Position numbers and translations under genes: made by a program
The notes under the pieces: model-generated
Databases searched by the model: none
Told to the model about the DNA's origin: nothing
The model's input: only the letters and a program-made list of their open reading frames with translations
DNA from: CBFHND01 sp965657085
Lineage (GTDB): Bacteria > Pseudomonadota > Alphaproteobacteria > Rhodobacterales > Rhodobacteraceae
Assembly (NCBI GenBank): GCA_965657085.1
Contig: CBFHND010000046.1
Coordinates: 1 to 12,716, forward strand
Direction: 5' to 3'
DNA: 12,716 nt
Part shown: in pieces, positions 5,722-12,716 of the stretch
How positions within the stretch are numbered: the first letter of the stretch is position 1
Layout of the letters: every line of letters starts with the position of its first letter

Positions 5722-6798
5722 ATGAGCACCGCCGACCCCAACTTCGCACTCGACGCCGAGAAAGAGGCCCGACGCACGCGCCGTTTCACCAAGATCAACG
5801 CCGCTGACAAATGGTTTCAGGTTGTGGGCCTGTCGTGGATGACGCCCATCCTGAAGGCCGCCGCGGGCGACAACCCGAAGGCCCAGATGAGCGAGATCTG
5901 GCGGCTTTTGGGGCTGCCCCTGCTGGCAATTGCCGGGTTTCTTGCGCTTTGGGCGACGCTGGCCCCGACCGTGCAGACATCGCTTGGGGCGATCCCGGGG
6001 CCAACGCAAGTCTGGACCGAGGCCGTCAACCTGCACGAAGATGCGCAGGCCAAGGCCGCGTCCCGCGCCAAGTTCGAGGCCCAGGTGGCCACGCTGAACG
6101 AACGCCGCATCGAACAGGGCAAGGAGCCGGTGGCCCGTGCCTATACCGGCGCGCCAAGCTATTACGCACAAATCTGGACCTCGATCAAAACCGTCTTCTT
6201 CGGCTTTTTGATCGCCAGTGTCATTGCCATCCCGCTGGGCATCGCGGCGGGCCTGTCGGCCACTACAAATGCGCTGCTCAACCCGATCATCCAGATATTC
6301 AAGCCGGTCTCGCCGCTGGCGTGGCTGCCGATCGTAACCATGGTCGTCTCGGCCGTCTACACCAATTCCGATGGGCTTTTCGCCAAGAGTTTTCTGACCT
6401 CGGCCATCACCGTGACCCTGTGTTCGCTCTGGCCTACGCTGATCAACACCGCGCTGGGCGTGGCCAGCATCGACAAGGATCTGGTGAACGTCTCCAAGGT
6501 GCTCAAGATGAACGCCTGGTCCAAGATCACCAAGCTGGTGCTGCCCTCGGCCTTGCCGCTCATCTTCACAGGGTTGCGCCTGTCGCTCGGGGTCGGGTGG
6601 ATGGTGTTGATTGCCGCAGAAATGCTGGCGCAGAACCCCGGTCTGGGCAAATTTGTCTGGGATGAGTTTCAGAACGGATCGTCCAGTTCGCTGGCCAAGA
6701 TCATGGTGGCCGTGTTCACCATCGGGATCATCGGCTTCATGCTCGACCGGGTGATGTACGCGCTGCAATCCCTGTTCACATTCACGAACAATCGGTGA
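5722..6798 (+). CDS. nrtB: Nitrate ABC transporter permease NrtB
   Basis: A 358-aa inner-membrane protein of the NrtB/SsuC permease family. Hydrophobic segments are seen at about residues 61-82, 155-178, 198-212, 226-247, 275-302 and 326-345. The cytoplasmic coupling (EAA) loop lies at about 254-275 (VSKVLKMNAWSKITKLVLPSA, shown as KVLKMNAWSKI and LVLPSALP). Residues about 103-142 between the first two membrane segments form a very charged, helix-prone stretch (EDAQAKAASRAKFEAQ, NERRIEQGKEP) longer than in typical NrtB proteins. The start has a GCAGGAGA ribosome site (5708-5715 region). An in-frame ATG at 5692 is inside the intercistronic hairpin and is not used here. The stop TGA is overlapped by a possible GTG start of the ATPase gene. 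Confidence 0.92.
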   Translation: MSTADPNFALDAEKEARRTRRFTKINAADKWFQVVGLSWMTPILKAAAGDNPKAQMSEIWRLLGLPLLAIAGFLALWATLAPTVQTSLGAIPGPTQVWTEAVNLHEDAQAKAASRAKFEAQVATLNERRIEQGKEPVARAYTGAPSYYAQIWTSIKTVFFGFLIASVIAIPLGIAAGLSATTNALLNPIIQIFKPVSPLAWLPIVTMVVSAVYTNSDGLFAKSFLTSAITVTLCSLWPTLINTALGVASIDKDLVNVSKVLKMNAWSKITKLVLPSALPLIFTGLRLSLGVGWMVLIAAEMLAQNPGLGKFVWDEFQNGSSSSLAKIMVAVFTIGIIGFMLDRVMYALQSLFTFTNNR

Positions 6799-6803
6799 TC
6801 GAC

Positions 6804-8480
6804 ATGGGTGTTCTGACCTTCGAAAACGTATCCAAGAACTTCGGTGAGGGCCAGCACCGCACTGATGTTCTGAAAAACATCAACCTTGATGTGCAAGACG
6901 GTGAATTCCTTGTGCTTCTGGGGTTCTCCGGCACCGGGAAAACCACGCTGATCAACCTCATGGCGGGGCTGGACCAGCCCAGCACAGGGCGCGTCACCTA
7001 CCGTGGAAACCCCGTCACCGGACCGGGGCGCGAACGCGGCGTGATCTTTCAAAGTTATTCGCTGATGCCTTGGCTGACCGTGGCGGGCAATGTGCGGCTG
7101 GCGGTCGACACGGTCTATCCCGGCATGTCGCGGCAGGAAAAGGCCGCCAAGGTCGATCACTACGTGCAGATGGTGGGGCTGTCTCATGCCGCCACGCGCC
7201 GCCCGGCCGAGCTTTCTGGTGGGATGCGCCAGCGGGTCAACGTGGCACGGGCACTGGCGATGAGCCCCGAGATGCTGCTGCTGGATGAACCCTTGTCGGC
7301 GCTCGATGCGCTGACCCGCGCCAACCTCGCGGAAGAGATCGAGCGCATCTGGGAAGCAGACAAGAAAACCTGCGTACTGATCACCAACGATGTGGACGAG
7401 GCGATCTTGCTGGCGGACCGGATCATCGCGCTGAACCCCGACGGCACGTTGGGGGCCGAGTTCAAGGTAACGATCCCGCGCCCGCGCGACCGCATTGAGA
7501 TGAACACCAACGACACCTTCAAGAGCCTGCGCGCCGACGTGACCAAATACCTGATGGATGTGGGGATCGAGGCGAAGGTTGAAGGCACGCGGCTGCTGCC
7601 CGATGTCACGCCGATCCACGGGATGCCTGCGGCCGTAAAGCAGTCTCAGGCGGGCCTGATCGACAATCGCTTTCTTGATTTCAGCCAGTTGCACAAGGTC
7701 TATCCCACGCCCAAGGGTCCGCTGACCGTGGTCGAGGATTTCGATCTCAAGATCGACCGGGGTGAATTCATCAGCCTCATCGGGCACTCGGGCTGTGGCA
7801 AATCCACGGTTCTGACCATGGCAGCGGGGCTGAACCCGATCTCCAAGGGCGCGATCAAGCTGGATGGCCGCCATGTGGAAGGGGCCGACCCGGAGCGTGC
7901 AGTGGTGTTCCAGTCACCCAACCTTTTCCCATGGCTTTCGGCCAAGGAGAACGTGGCGGTGGGCGTCGACAAGGTCTATCCGCGTGCATCGCGGGCCGAA
8001 CGGCAGGACGTGGTGGAATACTATCTTGAGCGTGTGGGCCTGAGCGATGCGATGGACAAACCTGCCAGCGATCTGTCGAACGGGATGCAGCAACGGGTGG
8101 GCATCGCCCGCGCCTTTGCCCTGTCGCCCAAACTGTTGTTGCTGGATGAACCTTTCGGGATGCTCGACAGCCTGACCCGCTGGGAACTTCAGGAGGTTCT
8201 GATGGAGGTGTGGTCGCGCACCAAGGTCACGGCGATCTGCGTCACCCACGATGTGGACGAGGCGATTTTGCTCGCTGACCGGGTGGTGATGATGACCAAC
8301 GGACCGCAAGCGACCATCGGCAAGATCACCAAGGTCGATCTGCCCCGCCCCCGGACCCGCAAGGCGCTGCTCGAACACCCCGACTACTACGTCTACCGTC
8401 AGGAGGTTCTCGATTTCCTCGAGGAATACGAGCACGGCAATTCCCCCAAACCGAAACCCACGGCAATGGCGGCAGAGTGA
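6804..8480 (+). CDS. Fused double ABC ATPase of the nitrate transporter (NrtC/NrtD-like)
   Basis: A 558-aa protein with two complete ABC ATPase domains in one chain, powering NrtB-mediated import from the cytoplasmic side. Domain 1: Walker A GFSGTGKTT (40-48), signature LSGGM (137-141), Walker B LLLDEP (158-163), D-loop SALD, H-loop position Asn195 in ITND. Domain 2: Walker A GHSGCGKST (327-335), signature LSNGM (424-428), Walker B LLLDEP (445-450), His482 in VTHD. The linker is about residues 250-300. In cyanobacteria the ATPases are separate NrtC and NrtD, with NrtC carrying a sensor-like C-terminal domain; that domain is absent here. Site 1 (Walker A of domain 1, signature of domain 2) lacks the switch histidine and has an altered signature, so it looks degenerate. 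ATG 6804 is chosen; GTG 6795, overlapping the nrtB stop, is equally in frame. Neither has a clear ribosome site, so translation is probably coupled. Confidence 0.9.
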   Translation: MGVLTFENVSKNFGEGQHRTDVLKNINLDVQDGEFLVLLGFSGTGKTTLINLMAGLDQPSTGRVTYRGNPVTGPGRERGVIFQSYSLMPWLTVAGNVRLAVDTVYPGMSRQEKAAKVDHYVQMVGLSHAATRRPAELSGGMRQRVNVARALAMSPEMLLLDEPLSALDALTRANLAEEIERIWEADKKTCVLITNDVDEAILLADRIIALNPDGTLGAEFKVTIPRPRDRIEMNTNDTFKSLRADVTKYLMDVGIEAKVEGTRLLPDVTPIHGMPAAVKQSQAGLIDNRFLDFSQLHKVYPTPKGPLTVVEDFDLKIDRGEFISLIGHSGCGKSTVLTMAAGLNPISKGAIKLDGRHVEGADPERAVVFQSPNLFPWLSAKENVAVGVDKVYPRASRAERQDVVEYYLERVGLSDAMDKPASDLSNGMQQRVGIARAFALSPKLLLLDEPFGMLDSLTRWELQEVLMEVWSRTKVTAICVTHDVDEAILLADRVVMMTNGPQATIGKITKVDLPRPRTRKALLEHPDYYVYRQEVLDFLEEYEHGNSPKPKPTAMAAE

Positions 8481-8482
8481 GC

Positions 8483-8554
8483 ATGATGCGCGATCTCATG
8501 AGACGTACCCACCCGGCGCTGCCCTCCGGTGCGCAAGCAGGAGAGACAAAATGA
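8483..8554 (+). other. Possible 23-codon leader ORF overlapping the nirB start
   Basis: An ATG just after the ATPase stop opens a 23-codon frame (MMRDLMRRTHPAL...) whose TGA at 8552-8554 overlaps the nirB ATG in an ATGA junction. It has only a weak purine-rich upstream region and no recognisable product. It may couple nirB translation to upstream ribosomes or be chance. Confidence 0.2.
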
Positions 8555-10986
8555 CGAAACAGAAACTGGTCATCATCGGGGCCGGCATGGCGTCAGGGCG
8601 CGTGATCGAACAGCTGGTCGATGCGGACCCCGATGCCTTCGAGATCACCCTGTTCAACGCAGAGCCGCGCGGCAACTACAACCGCATCATGCTCAGCCCC
8701 GTCCTGTCCGGCGACAAGACCTACGAGGAGATCATCACCCACGATGACGACTGGTACGCGGCACATGGCGTGACCTGCCGCTTTGGCGAACATGTCACGC
8801 GCATTGATCGGACGGCCAAGATGGTCGAAGGCCAAAATGGCGCCGTGCCCTATGACAAGCTGATCCTCGCCACAGGTTCCGCGCCCTTCATCATTCCGGT
8901 GCAGGGCAAGGACCTGCCCGGCGTGATCACCTACCGCGATCTTGATGACACCAACGCCATGATTGCGGCGGCGGACAAGGGCGGCAAGGCCGTGGTGATC
9001 GGCGGCGGCCTTCTGGGGCTGGAAGCCGCCGCAGGTCTGGCCGAACGGGGCATGGACGTGACCGTGCTGCACCTCATGGGCCACCTGATGGAGCGCCAGC
9101 TTGACGAGGCAGCGGGCTATTTGCTGCGCCGCGATCTGGAACAGCGGGGCATCACCATCCGAACGCAGGCATCGACCGCCGCCATTCTGGGTACGGACCG
9201 GGTCGAGGGCGTCATGCTGGAAGACAACACAGGGCTCGAGGCTGATCTGGTGGTCATGGCCGTGGGCATTCGCCCCGAAACGCGGCTGGCCACGGACGCA
9301 GGCCTTGAGGTGGCGCGCGGGGTCGAGGTTAACGCGCAGATGCAAACATCGGACCCGGATGTATTTGCGGTCGGCGAATGCGTGGAATTCGATGGCACCC
9401 TCTTTGGACTGGTGGCCCCGCTTTACGATCAGGCCAAGGTTCTGGCGCAGACGCTGCTGAATGAACCTGCGGCCTTCGTGGCCAAGGACACGGCGACGAA
9501 GTTGAAAGTCACGGGCTGCGATCTCTTTAGTGCAGGCGATTTTGCCGAAGGTCCGGGCCGCGAGGACATCGTGCTGCGCGATCCGGGCAAGGGCATCTAC
9601 AAACGCCTCGTCATCGAAGACGATCGTTTGATCGGGGCAGTGATGTATGGCGACACCGCCGATGGCACGTGGTTTTTCGGGCTGATCAAGGATGGCACCG
9701 AAATCGACGACATGCGCGACACGCTGATCTTCGGCCCGGCCTATCAGGGGGGCGACACCGCGGACCCGCTCTCAGCCGTTGCAGCATTGCCGCCTGAGGC
9801 AGAGATTTGCGGCTGCAACGGCATTTGCAAAGGTACCATCACCGACGCCATCGCAAACGGCGCCACCGACCTCGCCACTTTGCGCGCCACGACCAAGGCC
9901 AGCGCCTCATGCGGGACGTGCACGGGGCTGGTCGAGCAGCTGTTGCAGGTCACCTTGGGCGATGATTTCGTGATGCCCGTGGCTCAACCCATCTGCGGTT
10001 GCTGCGATCTGTCGCACGAGGACGTGCGCCGCCTGATCAAGTCGCAGGCCCTCAAGAGCCAAGAGGCCGTCTGGCAGGAACTGGGCTGGAAAACCCGCAA
10101 TGGCTGCCACCAGTGCCGCCCGGCGGTGAATTTCTATCTGCTGGCCGACTGGCCGCTGGAATATCGCGACGATCCGCAAAGCCGTTTCGTGAACGAACGC
10201 AAACACGCCAACATCCAGAAGGACGGCACATTTTCGGTCGTTCCGCGCATGTGGGGCGGGATCACCAACCCCGATGAGTTGCGCGCGATTGCAGATGCGG
10301 CAGACAAATACAACGTGCCCACGGTCAAGGTGACGGGCGGCCAGCGTATCGATCTGCTGGGCGTTCGGGGCGAAGACCTGCCTTTCATCTGGGCCGATCT
10401 GAACAAGGCCGGGCTGGTATCCGGGCACGCCTATTCCAAAGGCCTGCGCACGGTAAAGACCTGCGTCGGGACCGATCACTGCCGCTTCGGCACTCAGGAC
10501 AGCACCGGTTTGGGCATCAAGTTGGAACAGATCCTCTGGGGGTCGTGGACCCCGCACAAGGTCAAGCTGGGGGTTTCCGGATGCCCGCGCAACTGTGCCG
10601 AGGCGACCTGCAAGGACATCGGCATCATCTGTGTCGACAGCGGCTATCAGGTCAGCGTTGCGGGGGCTGCGGGGATGGACGTCAAGGAAACTGAACGGCT
10701 GGGCGATGCAGCAACCGAGGCCGAGGCGATCGACCTCACCGTGGCCTTTGTCCAGCTCTACCGCGAGAACGCCAAGTACCTCGACCGGGCTTACAAATGG
10801 GTTGCCAAGGTGGGGTTGGATTGGGTCCGTGAACGGGTGGTCGACGACCTTGAGGAACGCGCGCGCCTGATTGCCGCGTTTGAATTGTCGCAATCCATCT
10901 ACCGCACCGACCCTTGGGCGGAACATGCCAAAGAGGCCGCGCGCTATCAGCCTCTGGCAGACCTGACACTGGAGGCTGCGGAATGA
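8551..10986 (+). CDS. nirB: Assimilatory NAD(P)H-dependent nitrite reductase, large subunit NirB
   Basis: An 811-aa cytoplasmic enzyme that reduces nitrite to ammonium with six electrons from NAD(P)H. Domain order: FAD-binding domain from the first strand (IIGAGMASG), NAD(P)H-binding domain with IGGGLLGLEAA (GGG at 151-153), a BFD-like [2Fe-2S] domain with Cys420, 422, 454 and 457 (C-x-C-x31-C-x2-C), a second such cysteine set at 482, 484, 519 and 522, and a sirohaem/[4Fe-4S] domain with Cys638, 644, 678 and 682 (C-x5-C-x33-C-x3-C). All cofactor ligands expected for NirB are present and the length is normal. ATG 8551 follows a strong AGGAGA ribosome site. The gene lies between transport genes and nirD, as in other assimilatory clusters; it is the counterpart of Paracoccus NasB. 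Confidence 0.96.
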   Translation: MTKQKLVIIGAGMASGRVIEQLVDADPDAFEITLFNAEPRGNYNRIMLSPVLSGDKTYEEIITHDDDWYAAHGVTCRFGEHVTRIDRTAKMVEGQNGAVPYDKLILATGSAPFIIPVQGKDLPGVITYRDLDDTNAMIAAADKGGKAVVIGGGLLGLEAAAGLAERGMDVTVLHLMGHLMERQLDEAAGYLLRRDLEQRGITIRTQASTAAILGTDRVEGVMLEDNTGLEADLVVMAVGIRPETRLATDAGLEVARGVEVNAQMQTSDPDVFAVGECVEFDGTLFGLVAPLYDQAKVLAQTLLNEPAAFVAKDTATKLKVTGCDLFSAGDFAEGPGREDIVLRDPGKGIYKRLVIEDDRLIGAVMYGDTADGTWFFGLIKDGTEIDDMRDTLIFGPAYQGGDTADPLSAVAALPPEAEICGCNGICKGTITDAIANGATDLATLRATTKASASCGTCTGLVEQLLQVTLGDDFVMPVAQPICGCCDLSHEDVRRLIKSQALKSQEAVWQELGWKTRNGCHQCRPAVNFYLLADWPLEYRDDPQSRFVNERKHANIQKDGTFSVVPRMWGGITNPDELRAIADAADKYNVPTVKVTGGQRIDLLGVRGEDLPFIWADLNKAGLVSGHAYSKGLRTVKTCVGTDHCRFGTQDSTGLGIKLEQILWGSWTPHKVKLGVSGCPRNCAEATCKDIGIICVDSGYQVSVAGAAGMDVKETERLGDAATEAEAIDLTVAFVQLYRENAKYLDRAYKWVAKVGLDWVRERVVDDLEERARLIAAFELSQSIYRTDPWAEHAKEAARYQPLADLTLEAAE

Positions 10987-11059
10987 TCGGGCTTTGGGTC
11001 GTTTGCCCCCGCCATGTTCAAACGCCCCACGCGCCGGGCAAAGCAGGAGGTGTACGCAC

Positions 11060-11389
11060 ATGAGCTGGATCGATATCGGACCCATCGACGACATTCCCCT
11101 GCGCGGCGCGCGCAAGATCAAGACCGCGCTGGGCTGTGTGGCGCTGTTCCGCACCGCGCCGGACGAGGTGTTCGCCGCGTCTGACACCTGCCCGCACAAG
11201 GGCGGCCCGCTGTCCGAAGGGATCGTGCACGGCCAGTCCGTGACATGCCCCCTGCACAACTGGGTTTTTGATCTAAACACCGGTCAAGCCAAGGGCGAAG
11301 ACGGGACCATCGCCACCTTCCCCGTGCGCATCGAGGCCGGGCGCGTTCTGATCGACGGGGCAAAGCTGGCTGCGCGGAGTGCCGCATGA
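11060..11389 (+). CDS. nirD: Nitrite reductase small subunit NirD, Rieske-type with intact ligands
   Basis: A 109-aa Rieske-fold protein. Cys44-x-His46 and Cys63-x2-His66 (CPH and CPLH), 16 residues apart, form a full set of Rieske [2Fe-2S] ligands. E. coli NirD has the fold without the cluster ligands, whereas the Paracoccus counterpart NasG keeps them and passes electrons from the NAD(P)H-oxidising subunit to both nitrite and nitrate reductases. Here the gene sits exactly between nirB and nasA, which fits that shared role (inference). The start is set by a GCAGGAGG ribosome site at 11043-11050; an upstream ATG in frame at 10994 would add a proline-rich, unconserved extension. The stop overlaps the nasA start (ATGA). 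Confidence 0.93.
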   Translation: MSWIDIGPIDDIPLRGARKIKTALGCVALFRTAPDEVFAASDTCPHKGGPLSEGIVHGQSVTCPLHNWVFDLNTGQAKGEDGTIATFPVRIEAGRVLIDGAKLAARSAA

Positions 11390-12716
11390 TGGATGGCGCG
11401 GGCCTGTCCGAAACACGCTCGACCTGCCCCTATTGCGGTGTCGGCTGCGGGGTGATCCTGCGGTCGGACGGTTTGGGCGGTCTGGACGTGCGCGGCGATC
11501 CCGACCATCCCGCGAATTTCGGACGCCTGTGCTCGAAAGGATCGGCCCTGGGCGAGACCGTAGGGCTTGAACAGCGTCTGCTGGCGCCAAGGGTGCATGG
11601 CCGGGACGCCAGCTGGGACACCGCCTTGCAACAGGTCGCGGACCGGTTTTCCCGGACCATCGCGGAGCATGGGCCGGACAGCGTGGCCTTTTATGTCTCG
11701 GGCCAGCTTCTGACCGAAGACTATTACGTGGCCAACAAGCTGATGAAAGGGTTCATCGGGTCAGCCAATATCGATACGAACTCGCGGCTCTGCATGGCCT
11801 CGTCCGTGGCGGGTCACAAGCGCGCGTTCGGCACGGACACGGTGCCCGGAACCTATGAAGACATTGAGGCTGCGGACCTTGTGGTGCTTGTCGGCTCCAA
11901 TCTCGCGTGGTGTCACCCGGTGCTGTATCAACGGCTTCTTGCGGCGCGGCAGAAACGCGGCACGCGCATTGTCGTGATCGATCCGCGCCGCACGGCCAGT
12001 TGTGACGCCGCGGACATGCATCTGGCCTTGACCCCCGGCAGCGACGTGGCCCTTTTCAACCGCCTGCTGACAGCGTTGCACGATGGCGGAGCGGTGGACA
12101 CGGACGCCTTGACACACTCCAACGGGTTCGACGCGGCCTTAGAAGCGGCGCGGCGCGATACCGGAGCGGCCACAGGGCTTTCCGAGGCCCAGATCGACGC
12201 CTTTTGCAAGCTGTGGGTGCAGACCGACAAGGTCGTGACGATCTATTCACAGGGGGTGAACCAATCCACCTCCGGCACGGACAAGGTCAACGCGATCCTC
12301 AATTGCCATCTGGCGACCGGGAGGATCGGCACGCCGGGGTGCGGGCCGTTGTCGGTCACGGGCCAGCCCAACGCGATGGGCGGGCGCGAGGTGGGTGGGC
12401 TTGCCAACATGCTGGCCTGCCACCTTGATCTGGAAAGCGCTGACCACCGCGCCGCGGTTCGCACCTTCTGGGATGCGCCCGCAATGCCCGATGCGCCGGG
12501 ATTGAAAGCGGTGGACATGTTCCGGGCGGTGGGCGATGGCCGGATCAAGGCGCTTTGGATCATCCACACCAATCCCGCGGTGTCCCTGCCGGAGGCCGAC
12601 GCGGTGCGAGACGCCATTGCGGCCTGTCCCTTTACAGTGGTCAGCGACATCACCGACCGGACAGACACCGCGCGGCTGGCGGATGTGCTGCTGCCTGCAA
12701 CCGCATGGGCCGAGAA
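11386..12716 (+). CDS. nasA: Assimilatory nitrate reductase, molybdopterin catalytic subunit (partial at window edge)
   Basis: The first 443 codons of a molybdopterin oxidoreductase (NasA, also called NasC in Paracoccus) are present; the full protein usually has 700-900 residues. It reduces nitrate to nitrite in the cytoplasm. The N-terminal [4Fe-4S] site has Cys14, 17, 21 and 49 (CPYCGVGC and CSKG), with Lys51 placed to relay electrons to the molybdenum centre. Cys136 in NSRLCMASS is the expected molybdenum ligand. Further cofactor-binding landmarks are VGSNLAWCHPV, IDPRRTASCDAAD, the YSQGVNQSTSGTDKVNAI region and TGRIGTPGCGPLSVTGQPNAMGG (seen as GRIGTPGCG and GQPNAMGGRE). There is no twin-arginine signal, as expected for a cytoplasmic enzyme. 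Two adjacent ATGs occur; the first overlaps the nirD stop and has GGAG at 11376-11379. Confidence 0.95.
   Translation, partial: MMDGAGLSETRSTCPYCGVGCGVILRSDGLGGLDVRGDPDHPANFGRLCSKGSALGETVGLEQRLLAPRVHGRDASWDTALQQVADRFSRTIAEHGPDSVAFYVSGQLLTEDYYVANKLMKGFIGSANIDTNSRLCMASSVAGHKRAFGTDTVPGTYEDIEAADLVVLVGSNLAWCHPVLYQRLLAARQKRGTRIVVIDPRRTASCDAADMHLALTPGSDVALFNRLLTALHDGGAVDTDALTHSNGFDAALEAARRDTGAATGLSEAQIDAFCKLWVQTDKVVTIYSQGVNQSTSGTDKVNAILNCHLATGRIGTPGCGPLSVTGQPNAMGGREVGGLANMLACHLDLESADHRAAVRTFWDAPAMPDAPGLKAVDMFRAVGDGRIKALWIIHTNPAVSLPEADAVRDAIAACPFTVVSDITDRTDTARLADVLLPATAWAE

Noticed and set aside
4324..6768. 814-codon open frame on the minus strand
   Set aside because: It lies antisense to nrtA and nrtB, is rich in His, Arg, Gly and Asp with no recognisable domain, and is the usual shadow frame of GC-rich genes; the plus strand encodes clear family proteins.
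9907..11280. 457-codon minus-strand frame opposite nirB and nirD
   Set aside because: It has low-complexity composition and no motif, while the plus strand has all cofactor ligands of NirB and NirD.
1..12716. CRISPR arrays, tRNA/rRNA genes, insertion sequences, phage or plasmid functions
   Set aside because: No regularly spaced repeats, cloverleaf-like segments, transposase frames or terminal inverted repeats were seen on reading both strands.

Overview
The window is high-GC, densely packed DNA. Its proteins and layout point to an alphaproteobacterium, most likely a marine Rhodobacteraceae (Roseobacter-type) strain. That assignment rests on the gene order (nasTS, ABC-type nitrate uptake, nirBD, nasA), a small hemP operon and the protein style; it is inference, with no rRNA or other marker present.

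Left part, minus strand (1-1970). The window opens inside a gene for a periplasmic family-1 (sugar-type) ABC substrate-binding protein, whose first 310 residues are visible. Upstream of it lie two near-identical 18-bp palindromes 30 bp apart, which look like tandem repressor operators. Further upstream, on the same strand, are three very tightly packed genes: an unrecognised 54-aa protein, a 54-aa hemin uptake protein HemP, and an unrecognised 158-aa protein with six cysteines in 28 residues. Each junction is a 4-nt ATGA overlap. The promoter of this unit carries a perfect inverted repeat with TGA-N9-TCA geometry, which resembles alphaproteobacterial iron-responsive boxes.

Right part, plus strand (2275-12716). 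This is an assimilatory nitrate/nitrite gene set. The ANTAR-domain antiterminator NasT and its cytoplasmic nitrate sensor NasS overlap by 4 nt. They are followed by a 265-nt untranslated region holding two stem-loops with A1/G4 hexaloops (the ANTAR target signature), a possible antiterminator hairpin and a U-rich intrinsic terminator. Then come nrtA (periplasmic nitrate-binding protein), a perfect 10-bp intercistronic hairpin, nrtB (permease), a single gene with two fused ABC ATPases, nirB (NAD(P)H-nitrite reductase large subunit), nirD (Rieske-type small subunit with intact ligands) and the first 443 codons of nasA (molybdenum nitrate reductase), which runs off the right edge.

The likely logic is as follows. 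Without nitrate, NasS holds NasT and transcription stops at 4219-4248. With nitrate, NasT is released, binds the two hexaloops and lets transcription run through to nasA. NrtA, NrtB and the fused ATPase import nitrate, NasA reduces it to nitrite, and NirB/NirD reduce nitrite to ammonium. The intact Rieske centre in NirD suggests, by analogy with the Paracoccus NasB/NasG/NasC system, that one NAD(P)H-oxidising flavin site in NirB may feed both reductases.

The least described material is the putatively iron-controlled operon with two unknown small proteins. The most instructive regulatory element is the nrtA leader.
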